Source of the DNA: JBKPNX01 sp046732855
GTDB taxonomy: Bacteria; Pseudomonadota; Alphaproteobacteria; Geminicoccales; Geminicoccaceae
Assembly (NCBI GenBank): GCA_046732855.1
Contig: JBKPNX010000008.1
Span: forward strand, 1 to 33,715
Length of the DNA: 33,715 nucleotides
Direction: 5' to 3'
Position numbers and translations under genes: made by a program. The notes beneath the pieces were generated by a model. That model had not been told where the DNA came from, did not search any database, and was given only the letters and a program-made list of their open reading frames with translations. Position 1 is the first letter of the stretch, and each line of letters starts with the position of its first letter. Of this stretch, positions 1-8,606 are shown piece after piece.

Positions 1-176
1 GCGGTCAGGCTGCGCCAGCGGGCCGCGCGCTCGGCGAAGCTCTCCCCACTCGAATACAGCGCCTGTTCCAGAATGAAACGGTGCTCCGCCTCCGCCGATC
101 GGCCGTGGGCGGCAGCCCGGTCCTTCAGACGGCGGATCAGATCATCGTCGACGTTACGCACCAGCAGCTGTGCCAC
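1..176 (-). CDS. FitA/VapB-type ribbon-helix-helix antitoxin (partial, runs off the left edge)
   Basis: The minus strand from a GTG at 176 gives about 58 residues beginning (M)AQLLVRNVDDDLIRRLK and stays open to the window edge, so the C-terminus is missing. The N-terminal pattern, a short beta strand followed by a helix with LIRRLKDRA and a GRS turn, is that of FitA-type ribbon-helix-helix antitoxins. These bind their own operator and neutralise a PIN-domain RNase. An AAGGAG ribosome site at 185-190 lies 8 nt before the GTG and decides the start. The protein resembles the vapB product at 1977-2219 over its first 40 residues, so two related antitoxins lie within 2 kb. The partner toxin would lie outside the window to the left; that is inference. 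The family call is fairly sure; the exact class (FitA or VapB) is not. Confidence 0.8.
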   Translation of the reverse strand, partial: MAQLLVRNVDDDLIRRLKDRAAAHGRSAEAEHRFILEQALYSSGESFAERAARWRSLT

Positions 177-215
177 CTCAGGTACTCCTTGCCTGTGCGT
201 AGAACATGGCGATAA

Positions 216-233
216 GCTTGCTATCATGCAAGC
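216..233. promoter_or_regulatory. Inverted repeat GCTTGC-TATCAT-GCAAGC, candidate antitoxin operator
   Basis: Perfect 6-bp arms surround the 6-nt core TATCAT in the short divergent space between the antitoxin gene (start 176) and mccB (start 309). Ribbon-helix-helix antitoxins normally repress their own promoter through such dyads. TATCAT also resembles a -10 box for mccB, but I see no convincing -35 box 16-18 nt upstream of it. The operator role is inference. Confidence 0.4.
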
Positions 234-308
234 GCGGCAGGTGGAGAACGAGTTGGCCTACATCCAGGTGGCCCGGCGTCGAGCAGACTTGTCCCCGGTC
301 GCGAAACC

Positions 309-1916
<1,608 letters not shown>

Positions 1917-1918
1917 AC

Positions 1919-1947
1919 TTGTCGGTCCATCGGCCCGACGCTATCAT
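1919..1947 (+). promoter_or_regulatory. Sigma-70-type promoter for vapBC
   Basis: TTGTCG (1919-1924) and TATCAT (1942-1947) are separated by exactly 17 nt, directly after the mccB stop and 30 nt before the vapB ATG. The -10 hexamer is the same TATCAT seen in the dyad at 216-233. It would let vapBC, and the liuC-mccA genes behind it, be transcribed independently of mccB. The hexamers and spacing are seen; promoter activity is inferred. Confidence 0.5.
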
Positions 1948-1976
1948 TTTGGAAGCAGTCCGAAAGGTCCAAAGCC

Positions 1977-2219
1977 ATGGCGCAGATTCTGGTGCGAGGC
2001 CTCGATGAGGCGTTGGTCGCACGCCTCAAAGAGCGGGCGCGGGAGAACCACCGTTCGCTGCAGGGCGAAGTGAAGGCGATTCTCGAGGAGGCGGCGGCTC
2101 AGGCAACCAGCGCCGAGATCGAAGCTATTCTGGACAAATGGCAACGTCACTGGAAGGAAAAAGGCAAGACATTCAGCGACAGTGCGGAGTTGATCCGTGA
2201 AGATCGAGATTCGCGATGA
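1977..2219 (+). CDS. vapB: VapB/FitA-type antitoxin (ribbon-helix-helix)
   Basis: The 80-residue protein begins MAQILVRGLDEALVARLKER, the ribbon-helix-helix DNA-binding half of FitA-type antitoxins (about residues 1-42). A charged C-terminal tail follows that would occupy the PIN toxin. It is expected to bind the toxin encoded next to it and to repress the shared promoter. A GAAAGG ribosome site (1962-1967) lies 9 nt before the ATG. Its stop overlaps the vapC start by ATGA (2216-2219), the usual coupling for these pairs. GC is visibly lower than in the neighbouring liu genes: the row 2161-2220 is about 52% by hand count. Acquired DNA is therefore likely. Confidence 0.9.
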   Translation: MAQILVRGLDEALVARLKERARENHRSLQGEVKAILEEAAAQATSAEIEAILDKWQRHWKEKGKTFSDSAELIREDRDSR

Positions 2220-2635
2220 GCTCTATCGTGGTGGATGCCAGTGTTGCCGTAAAAGGGATTCTCAGCGAGGAGCATGAGGCCCTCGCACGACGGGTACTGT
2301 CCAGCAGCAGGCTAATGGCTCCACACCTGCTCTGGGCGGAGGTCGGCAACATACTTTGGAAGCGTTACCGACGCCGAGAAGCATCTGTCGCGGACGTCCG
2401 ATCGATGTTGGCCGATGTTCGATCACTACCGGTGACGACGTTCGCGCATCGGCCGCTTCTGCCGGCGGCGCTGGATCTGGCTATCTCGGTCAATCAGACC
2501 GTCTACGATTGTCTTTATCTGGCGTTGGCCGAAGCGCGTGACTGCGTCATGGTGACTGCCGATCGCCGCTTCTGTAGCGCCGTCATGGAGAGCGTCTGGG
2601 CCGACAGAATAGTATGGATCGAGGACGTGACATGA
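2216..2635 (+). CDS. vapC: VapC-type PIN-domain ribonuclease toxin
   Basis: The 139-residue PIN-domain protein has the four expected acidic residues: Asp7 (VVDAS), Glu42 (LWAEVGN), Asp98 (TVYDCLYLALAE) and Asp116 (VTADRRF). They bind Mg2+ or Mn2+ in the RNase site. VapC toxins cut tRNA or rRNA and arrest growth when free of antitoxin; the specific RNA target cannot be read here. Length and motif spacing are normal, so the toxin looks intact. It is coupled to vapB by ATGA at 2216-2219, and its own stop overlaps the liuC start by ATGA at 2632-2635. That second overlap is unusual for a toxin sitting inside a catabolic operon. Confidence 0.92.
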   Translation: MSSIVVDASVAVKGILSEEHEALARRVLSSSRLMAPHLLWAEVGNILWKRYRRREASVADVRSMLADVRSLPVTTFAHRPLLPAALDLAISVNQTVYDCLYLALAEARDCVMVTADRRFCSAVMESVWADRIVWIEDVT

Positions 2636-3420
2636 GCGAGGCTCCGTTCCGGGTCGACCGCCGCGCCAAGGGCGTGGTCTGGCTCACGCTTGAGCGCCCC
2701 GAGATCCACAACGCCTTCGACGACCGGCTGATCGCCGAGCTGACCGCGGAGCTCGCGGGCCTCGGCGCCGACGAAGGGGTGCGCGTCGTGGTCCTGACCG
2801 GCTCCGGGCGGAGCTTCTCGGCCGGGGCGGATCTCAACTGGATGCGCCGCACCGCGTCATACGGCGAGGCGGACAATCTGACCGACGCGCGGGCGCTCGC
2901 CAAGCTGATGCAGACCCTGAACGAGCTGGCGAAGCCGACCGTCGCCCGGGTCAACGGCGCCGCGCTCGGCGGCGGCACCGGCCTGGTCGCCTGCTGCGAC
3001 GTCGTGGTGGCGAGCGCGCATGCGACCTTCGGCACCACCGAGGTGCGCCTTGGCCTCATTCCCGCGGTGATCGGGCCGTATGTGCTCGCCGCGGTCGGGC
3101 CGCGCCATGCCCGGCGGCTGATGCTCACGGGCGAGCGGATCAGCGCGGCCGAGGCGGCGCGGGTCGGGCTGGTGCACGAGGTGGTCCCGCCCGACCAGCT
3201 CGACCGGGCGGTCGAGCAAGTCGTCGGCGAACTTCTGCAGGGCGGGCCGGCCGCGATCGCGGCGGCGAAGCGACTGATCGGCGATCTGCGCGGACGCCCG
3301 ATCGATCCGCCGCTGGTTGACGCCACCGCTCGGCGGATCGCGGCGCTGCGGGCAACCCCCGAAGCGCGCGAGGGCATCGGCGCGTTCCTGGACAAGCGCG
3401 CGCCCGCCTGGCTGAGCTGA
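2632..3420 (+). CDS. liuC: Enoyl-CoA hydratase/isomerase family, probable methylglutaconyl-CoA hydratase
   Basis: The 262-residue crotonase-fold protein probably hydrates 3-methylglutaconyl-CoA to HMG-CoA, the step after methylcrotonoyl-CoA carboxylase. The oxyanion-hole stretches are FSAGADLNWM (62-71) and NGAALGGGTG (108-117). The catalytic Glu137 lies in TTEVRLGLIP. The first of the two classical crotonase glutamates is Gly117 here (GGGTGLVACCD), which I recall as common in LiuC-type enzymes. The start at 2632 is supported by GAGGA at 2621-2625; an ATG at 2614 lacks such a site. The start overlaps the vapC stop by 4 nt. The pathway role is inferred from position between mccB and mccA. Confidence 0.85.
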   Translation: MSEAPFRVDRRAKGVVWLTLERPEIHNAFDDRLIAELTAELAGLGADEGVRVVVLTGSGRSFSAGADLNWMRRTASYGEADNLTDARALAKLMQTLNELAKPTVARVNGAALGGGTGLVACCDVVVASAHATFGTTEVRLGLIPAVIGPYVLAAVGPRHARRLMLTGERISAAEAARVGLVHEVVPPDQLDRAVEQVVGELLQGGPAAIAAAKRLIGDLRGRPIDPPLVDATARRIAALRATPEAREGIGAFLDKRAPAWLS

Positions 3421-3425
3421 CGGGC

Positions 3426-5444
3426 GTGTTCGATGCGGTCCTGATCGCCAATCGCGGCGAGATCGCCTGCCGCATCATCCGTACCCTGAAGCGCCTCGGC
3501 ATCCGCGCCATCGCCGTCTATTCGGATGCCGATCGCGACGCGTTGCACGTCGCCCAGGCCGCCGAGGCGATCCGGATCGGGCCGGCCGCCGCCAGCGAGA
3601 GCTATCTTCGGGCCGATGCGATCCTGGACGCGGCAACGCGCGCCGGGGCGCGGGCGATTCATCCCGGCTACGGCTTTCTCGCCGAGAACGCCGCCTTCGC
3701 CCGGGCCTGCCGTCACGCCGGCCTGACCTTCGTCGGGCCGAGCCCCGAGGCGATCGAGGCGATGGGCGCGAAGGACCAGGCCAAGGCGGCGGCTGCAGCG
3801 GCGGACGTGCCGCTGATCCCCGGTTATCAGGGCGGGCGTCAGGATCAGGCGGGTCTGCTCGAAGCGGCCCGCGAGCTTGGCTTCCCCGTGCTGCTCAAGG
3901 CGGTGGCGGGCGGCGGCGGCAAGGGCATGCGCGTGGTCGCGCGCGCGGACGACTTCGGGGCGGCTCTTGAAGGCGCGCGGCGCGAGGCGCTGGCCGCATT
4001 CGGCGACGATCGCATGCTGCTCGAGCGCTATCTCGAGGCGCCGCGCCACATCGAGGTGCAGGTGTTCGGCGACCACCACGGCAACGTGGTGCACCTGTTC
4101 GAGCGCGACTGTTCGGTGCAACGGCGCCACCAGAAGGTGCTTGAGGAAGCGCCGGCGCCCGCGCTCAACCCTGAGCAGCGCACCGCGCTCGGTGCTGCGG
4201 CGGTCCGTCTCACGACGGCGATCGGGTATGCGAACGCAGGCACGGTCGAGTTCTTGCTGGACGAGCGCGGCACGTTTTATTTCATGGAGATGAACACGCG
4301 CCTTCAGGTCGAGCATCCCGTTACCGAGATGGTCACGGGGCTCGATCTGGTCGAGTGGCAGCTCAGAGTGGCGGCGGATGAACCGCTGCCGCTGGCCCAG
4401 CAGCAGATCACGCTGTCCGGCCACGCCATCGAGGCGCGTCTCTACGCTGAAGACCCCGCGCGCGGGTTCCTGCCGTCCATCGGGACGCTCGCCCACCTCC
4501 GCCTGCCTGCGGCGGATCGGGCGCTTCGAATCGAGACCGGGGTCGCGGCCGGCGACCGCGTCAGCCCCTTTTACGATCCGATGCTCGCGAAGATCGTCGC
4601 CTGGGGCCCGGACCGCGCGGCCGCGCTGCGCCGGCTGCGCGCGGCGCTCGATGCGACCGAAGTCGTCGGGCCTGCGACCAATCTCGAGTTCCTGGCGAGG
4701 GTGCTGCGCCACGACGCGTTCCAGGATGGCGCGGTGACGACGGGGTTCATCCAAGCGAACGCGGACGCGCTGCTTGCGCCGGCGCCGCCCCCGGACGATC
4801 GGGCGCTCGCGATCGCGTGCCTGTGGCTCCTGTGCCGGCAGCGCCGCCAGACGGCGGCGGCCGCCGCAGCCGGCCCCGACCCCCATTCCCCCTGGCACCG
4901 GATCGACGGCTGGCGGCTCAACGACGTCGGCCATCAGACCTTGCGCCTGCGCGTGGGCGACCAGGCGGTCGCGATCGATGCCCAGGCCGATAGCGCGGGC
5001 TGGCGTCTGCGCGTCGGCGCGCGCGAGCTGCGCGGTTCCGCCGAGCTCGCCGACGACGGCGGGCTCGAGGTCGAGCTCGACGGCGAGCGCTGGCGCGCCG
5101 GCGTGGTCGCGCTCGGCCACCAGCTGCACCTGTTCACGCCGCTCGGCCGTTTCCAGGTGCAGCGGATCGACCCGCTGGCGATCGCCGCGGCGGAGGACGA
5201 GCAGGGCGACGTGCTGACCGCGCCGATGCCGGGCAAGATCGTCCGCCAGCTGATCGCCGCCGGCGACCGGGTCGGCCGCGGCGCGCCGCTGCTCGTGCTC
5301 GAGGCGATGAAGATGGAGCACACGATCGTGGCGCCGGGCGACGGCCGCATCGCCGCCTTGCGTTACGCCGAGGGCGATCAGGTCGAAGAAGGCGCCGTGC
5401 TGCTCGATTTCGAAGCCGAGCACGACGCCCGGCCGGCCACATGA
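3426..5444 (+). CDS. mccA: Methylcrotonoyl-CoA carboxylase, biotin-containing (alpha) subunit
   Basis: The 672-residue protein carries the ATP-dependent biotin carboxylase and the biotin carrier of the mitochondrial/LiuD type. The N-terminal BC domain starts FDAVLIANRGEIACRIIRT. The ATP-grasp glycine loop GGGGK is at 162-166. The catalytic EMNTRLQVEH is at 288-297. A BC C-terminal domain follows to about residue 440, then a linker/BT region, and a C-terminal biotinyl domain with the lysine of EAMKM at about residue 629. The start is GTG, 5 nt after the liuC stop, so the two genes are one transcript. Together with MccB it would form the carboxylase. PccA is the main alternative; the neighbours favour MccA. 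Confidence 0.93.
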   Translation: MFDAVLIANRGEIACRIIRTLKRLGIRAIAVYSDADRDALHVAQAAEAIRIGPAAASESYLRADAILDAATRAGARAIHPGYGFLAENAAFARACRHAGLTFVGPSPEAIEAMGAKDQAKAAAAAADVPLIPGYQGGRQDQAGLLEAARELGFPVLLKAVAGGGGKGMRVVARADDFGAALEGARREALAAFGDDRMLLERYLEAPRHIEVQVFGDHHGNVVHLFERDCSVQRRHQKVLEEAPAPALNPEQRTALGAAAVRLTTAIGYANAGTVEFLLDERGTFYFMEMNTRLQVEHPVTEMVTGLDLVEWQLRVAADEPLPLAQQQITLSGHAIEARLYAEDPARGFLPSIGTLAHLRLPAADRALRIETGVAAGDRVSPFYDPMLAKIVAWGPDRAAALRRLRAALDATEVVGPATNLEFLARVLRHDAFQDGAVTTGFIQANADALLAPAPPPDDRALAIACLWLLCRQRRQTAAAAAAGPDPHSPWHRIDGWRLNDVGHQTLRLRVGDQAVAIDAQADSAGWRLRVGARELRGSAELADDGGLEVELDGERWRAGVVALGHQLHLFTPLGRFQVQRIDPLAIAAAEDEQGDVLTAPMPGKIVRQLIAAGDRVGRGAPLLVLEAMKMEHTIVAPGDGRIAALRYAEGDQVEEGAVLLDFEAEHDARPAT

Positions 5445-5454
5445 GCGTGCGGCC

Positions 5455-6234
5455 ATGGCCGGCTCGGTAGCTGCACAACGCGTGATCCTGGTCACCGGTG
5501 GCGCCCAGGGACTCGGCGCCGCGGTCGCCCGGCAAATGGCGGCGCGCGGCTGGAGCGTTGCCATCGCCGACCTCAACGAGCCGGGCGCAGAAGCGACCGC
5601 CCGGGCGTGCGGCGAGGCGGCGTTTGCGATCGGCGTCGACCTCGCGCGCGCCGCTGGACCCGCGCAGATGATCGAGCAGGCGGTGCGCCGCGCCGGCCGG
5701 CTGGACGTGCTGGTCAACTGCGCCGCGGTGGCGCCGGTCGAAGCTTTCCTCGACATGACCGCGGAGGCTTGGGAGCAGGCGCTGCTGGTCAACGTGCGCG
5801 CGGTCGCGCTCGCGATGGCCGCGGCCGCCCGGATCATGGCGGGCCACGGCGGCGGGCGCATCATCAACGCGACCTCGGCGGCCGCGCGCATGGCGCTGCC
5901 CAACTACGCCGCGTACGCCGCGACCAAGGCCGCGGTGGATTCGCTGACCCGCTCGGCCGCGGTCGCGCTCGCCCGCCACGGCGTCCGGGTCAACAGCATC
6001 TCGCCGGGGATGATGGACACGCCGCTGCAGGAGCGGACCGAAGCGGTCTTCTGCGCGCTCGAGGGACGCAGCGACCTCGCGGCGTTCAAGGCCGAGCGCA
6101 CCGCGCGCATCCCGCTCGGGCGGCGCAGCGACCCCGAGGAGATGGCGGCGATCGTGGTCTGGCTCGCCACCGACGCGCCCGACTACATGACCGCGGCCCG
6201 GCTCAACGCCACCGGCGGCCTCGACAAGGACTGA
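5455..6234 (+). CDS. Short-chain dehydrogenase/reductase (SDR) family oxidoreductase
   Basis: The 259-residue classical SDR has the cofactor loop TGGAQGLG (14-21), an Asp39 after the second strand that favours NAD over NADP, NCAA (88-91), and the catalytic residues Asn113, Ser141, Tyr154 and Lys158 (YAATK). The C-terminal substrate region (DTPLQERTEAVF onward) is normal. It starts 10 nt after the mccA stop and is probably co-transcribed as the last gene of the liu cluster. The substrate is unknown. Position suggests an acyl-CoA or hydroxy-acid intermediate of branched-chain catabolism, but this is only inference. Confidence 0.88.
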   Translation: MAGSVAAQRVILVTGGAQGLGAAVARQMAARGWSVAIADLNEPGAEATARACGEAAFAIGVDLARAAGPAQMIEQAVRRAGRLDVLVNCAAVAPVEAFLDMTAEAWEQALLVNVRAVALAMAAAARIMAGHGGGRIINATSAAARMALPNYAAYAATKAAVDSLTRSAAVALARHGVRVNSISPGMMDTPLQERTEAVFCALEGRSDLAAFKAERTARIPLGRRSDPEEMAAIVVWLATDAPDYMTAARLNATGGLDKD

Positions 6235-6283
6235 GTCAGAAGCCGTTGGGTCCAGCGCCGGTCCAACCGTCTAGTCTAGTGCC

Positions 6284-6469
6284 TCAACGAACTGCTGATG
6301 TAGGTTCCACGTCGTCCGAAAATGGCTGCGGGCCGGCAGCCTTCAGCCATTCGCGGCCTGTGTATGGTTCCTCCCCGCCAATCATCCAGCGACCCCCCAT
6401 ACCCTCACACAACCGCGCGCCGTGGAGGGCGTCGCGGCGGGCTTCGGCGCCAAGGCGAATACCGGCTTC
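6284..6469 (-). other. Open in-frame stretch after the TIR-TPR stop codon; otherwise empty intergenic DNA
   Basis: The TAG stop of the TIR-TPR gene (6470-6472) is followed in the same frame by 61 further sense codons, ending at a TGA at 6284-6286. The peptide would include GRWMIGGEEPYTGREWLKAA. I do not recognise it. In GC-rich DNA an open run of this length can arise by chance. It may be a lost C-terminus, or nothing. The rest of 6235-6469 shows no gene, terminator or repeat. Confidence 0.3.
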
Positions 6470-7747
6470 CTAAACTCCGGCCGCGTTCGCCTTGGGAAAC
6501 GCCGCCGCGATTGAAGCCTTGTGCGCCTCGCTCGCTCCCAATGCAGCAAGTATCAGTTTCGCCTGATTGAATGCCGAATCGTGGCTACCGTAGTCGAGCG
6601 GCGCTACGAGGACGGCTGCTTGGTACAGCGCAGCCGCAGAATCAATGTTTCCCTGAAGCAACTGCACTTCCGCCACGGTCGCGGTCTTCCAGTAGTCACC
6701 TGGCACGGGCCTGTCGCCGACCAGCTTCTGCACGCGCTCCGCCAGCTGGGACGCGGTTTCCTTCTCCCCGGCGAACAGGCTCTTTGAGGCGGCGTTGATG
6801 CCGGTGTAGTAATCATTCGGGAAAGCCTCGAACGCCTGGCGGTACAGATCGCGCGACTTCAGCAGGAAATTCTTCTCGCCGGTCTGGTTGTATCGATCCA
6901 TCCAGGTCCGTCCGAGTATTCCCAGCGTTTCGGGGTCAATCTCTCCCGCAGCGTAGAGCTTTCCGAGCGTCAACTGTGCCTTCATGGTCTCTCCGCCTCG
7001 GGCCATGGCCAGGCCTCGCAGTTGCTTCGGCCGTAAGGCTTTCGGGAAAGCCTGCTCAGCGCGATCGAGCACTTTCATTGCTTCCGGGATCTTCTTCATG
7101 GCGATCAATCCCTCCGCCACCGCGCACAACAGCATTGGCGAACCCGTCCACGCCATGTCATTGGTCTCCGCCAGCGACGCAAGCATCTCCGCGTCTCCGG
7201 CGTCGCGAGAGGCTTTGATGCTCAATAACCCGTCCTTCATCTGGTCGTCGACCGAAGCAGCCAGCTTGACCGCTTCCGGAGGTTGCGGTTGGCCGTCCAG
7301 ACCATACAACAACGATAGTAAGCCCCCGCCGCTGGGGCCCTCGCGCTGCTTGGAGAAATCAATCCACAGCTTTGCAGCGGCAAAACCGGCAATTTCCGAC
7401 TCGTCGATGCGCGCGATGACGTATCGAAATCCCTTCCTCGCGTTCTGCATGGTCTCGAGTTTCGCGTACTCTTGCTTGCACCACGCCGAATCGGTGAAAT
7501 ACCCGGACCAGATCATCACCGCGCTCCGACTCGCATCTAAAGCCTCGCCGAGCGAGATAGCGAGCGACGCTGCCGCGGTCAGCACGTATTGGTCCAGAAA
7601 CACCTTGTAGCCCAGCCCGTTCAGGATGTCATAGAGCGCCAACACCCATGGCCGGTTTATCGAGCGGTAGCTCAGGAACACGTGCCACTCTTTGCCTGCC
7701 GGGAGAGGCGCCGGTTTGGGTGCCAGGTCGAGCCATTTGTCAGCCAT
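6470..7747 (-). CDS. TIR-domain protein with C-terminal TPR-like repeats
   Basis: The 425-residue protein has an N-terminal TIR domain at about residues 20-150: box 1 VFLSYRS (23-29), box 2 KVFLDQ (48-53), and SAWCKQE with Glu93. That glutamate is at the position of the catalytic residue in NAD-cleaving TIRs such as SARM1. The rest (about 190-425) is helical and TPR-like, with SRDLYRQAFEAFPNDYYTGINAA as one repeat. It resembles the TRAF-binding/DUF4071-type TPR regions seen in bacterial conflict proteins. An AGGAGG site lies 5 nt before the ATG. It is the last gene of a four-gene minus-strand set with patatin, SLOG-like and NDT-like genes. The likely role is an NAD-consuming or signal-making sensor. 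Rows in the gene hand-count near 57% GC, below the flanks (row 5701-5760 is 67%). Confidence 0.85.
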   Translation of the reverse strand: MADKWLDLAPKPAPLPAGKEWHVFLSYRSINRPWVLALYDILNGLGYKVFLDQYVLTAAASLAISLGEALDASRSAVMIWSGYFTDSAWCKQEYAKLETMQNARKGFRYVIARIDESEIAGFAAAKLWIDFSKQREGPSGGGLLSLLYGLDGQPQPPEAVKLAASVDDQMKDGLLSIKASRDAGDAEMLASLAETNDMAWTGSPMLLCAVAEGLIAMKKIPEAMKVLDRAEQAFPKALRPKQLRGLAMARGGETMKAQLTLGKLYAAGEIDPETLGILGRTWMDRYNQTGEKNFLLKSRDLYRQAFEAFPNDYYTGINAASKSLFAGEKETASQLAERVQKLVGDRPVPGDYWKTATVAEVQLLQGNIDSAAALYQAAVLVAPLDYGSHDSAFNQAKLILAALGASEAHKASIAAAFPKANAAGV

Positions 7748-7758
7748 CGTGTGCCTCC

Positions 7759-8013
7759 TTAAATATCGGCCAGTGCGAAGCGCGAGTATTCCAGATACTC
7801 GAACATGTCCTGTGAGAACGAGGCCGCGAACTTGTCCCGGTCCGTTCGCCGCGGCTCAAGTGTGCCGCCTCCCGGCAGTCGCGCCGCTTTGATTGCCGGC
7901 TCGAAGATCCCATCGTAGACAGCGTCGAAGTCGATCAGAGCTTGGCCGACCTGCTTCCTGCCAAAGGGCATGAGAACGAAGCAGATCCTGTCGAAATCGC
8001 CCAATCCGCTCAT
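7759..8013 (-). CDS. Truncated nucleoside 2-deoxyribosyltransferase-like protein
   Basis: The 84-residue product begins MSGLGDFDRICFVLMPFG and continues with a FDAVYDGIFEPAI helix and a DMFEYLEYSRFALADI end. This is the N-terminal half of the NDT-like domain found at the start of many TIR/TPR conflict proteins. Family members continue after LADI with an asparagine/glutamate-containing strand and helix (typically GxNxNVxYELGxRHA). Here a TAA stop follows LADI at once, and the next gene's AGGAGG overlaps the junction. So the gene lacks half the domain and is either a relic or a short partner subunit. Catalytic competence is doubtful. It starts 25 nt after the SLOG-like gene and ends 11 nt before the TIR gene. 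Confidence 0.7.
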   Translation of the reverse strand: MSGLGDFDRICFVLMPFGRKQVGQALIDFDAVYDGIFEPAIKAARLPGGGTLEPRRTDRDKFAASFSQDMFEYLEYSRFALADI

Positions 8014-8038
8014 GCGGCCCCCGGAGCTCTTTTGATGA

Positions 8039-8584
8039 CTAGACAGTCATAACCTCGTGCACGGGATGACGGCGTGCGCGCGCCGCAGCCGCGAAGGCCT
8101 CGGTCAGGTCGCCCTCGCCACGCGAGCCGCCCTCCCAGACGATCACCGCGACGACCTGGGACGGCTCCCCGCCGGCCAGCGCTTCGGCCTCGTTCAGGAT
8201 CGCCTCGTTGGCCGCGGCATAGGCGGCCTCGTCACCCTCATCGAGGCCCAGCACGACGAGATCGCCCTTGGCCTGGACCTCGCCGATGATCCGATCGAAC
8301 AGCGGCCCCCAGTCGCCCGGGCGATCGGTTACCGAAGTCTCGCGAAACCGCTCGGGCGCGAACGGCAGCACGACTCTTCGCCGGAGCCCGAGCCCGCCGG
8401 CGACCTCGAGCGCGATCAGGTCGGCGCCGCATGCCGCAGAGCACGCCAGCGCGTCGCTTTCTTCGGCGCGCAGCAGCGTTTGCAGGCGACCTCGAATGAG
8501 CTCCGTATTGGCCAGGGGAAAACGGGAAGAGGCCGCATCCGCCGCGTCGATCCGCCGTCCCGCCAGAGCTACCACCCGCGCCAT
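8039..8584 (-). CDS. SLOG-like Rossmann-fold protein
   Basis: The 181-residue protein begins MARVVALAGRRID and has SAACGADLIALE at about 49-60, followed by LGLRRRVVLPF. This order (a strand ending in G-R, a G-A-D helix cap, a second strand ending in LPF) is that of SLOG-superfamily proteins (LOG, DprA, YspA/DUF2493). They bind nucleotides or NAD-derived ligands. In Thoeris, the SLOG domain of ThsA senses the cyclic ADP-ribose isomer made by a TIR protein. Here it is a separate gene, 22 nt after the patatin gene and two genes before the TIR gene, so a sensor or adaptor role is plausible. Family assignment is from pattern only. Confidence 0.6.
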   Translation of the reverse strand: MARVVALAGRRIDAADAASSRFPLANTELIRGRLQTLLRAEESDALACSAACGADLIALEVAGGLGLRRRVVLPFAPERFRETSVTDRPGDWGPLFDRIIGEVQAKGDLVVLGLDEGDEAAYAAANEAILNEAEALAGGEPSQVVAVIVWEGGSRGEGDLTEAFAAAARARRHPVHEVMTV

Positions 8585-8606
8585 CGCTCATTCTCCCTCA
8601 CCCACC

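Noticed and set aside
2583..5903. 1106-codon open frame on the minus strand opposite liuC, mccA and the SDR gene
   Set aside because: It is a frame shadow: the plus strand carries well-matched enzymes, and the minus-strand product is Arg/Ala-rich with no motif.
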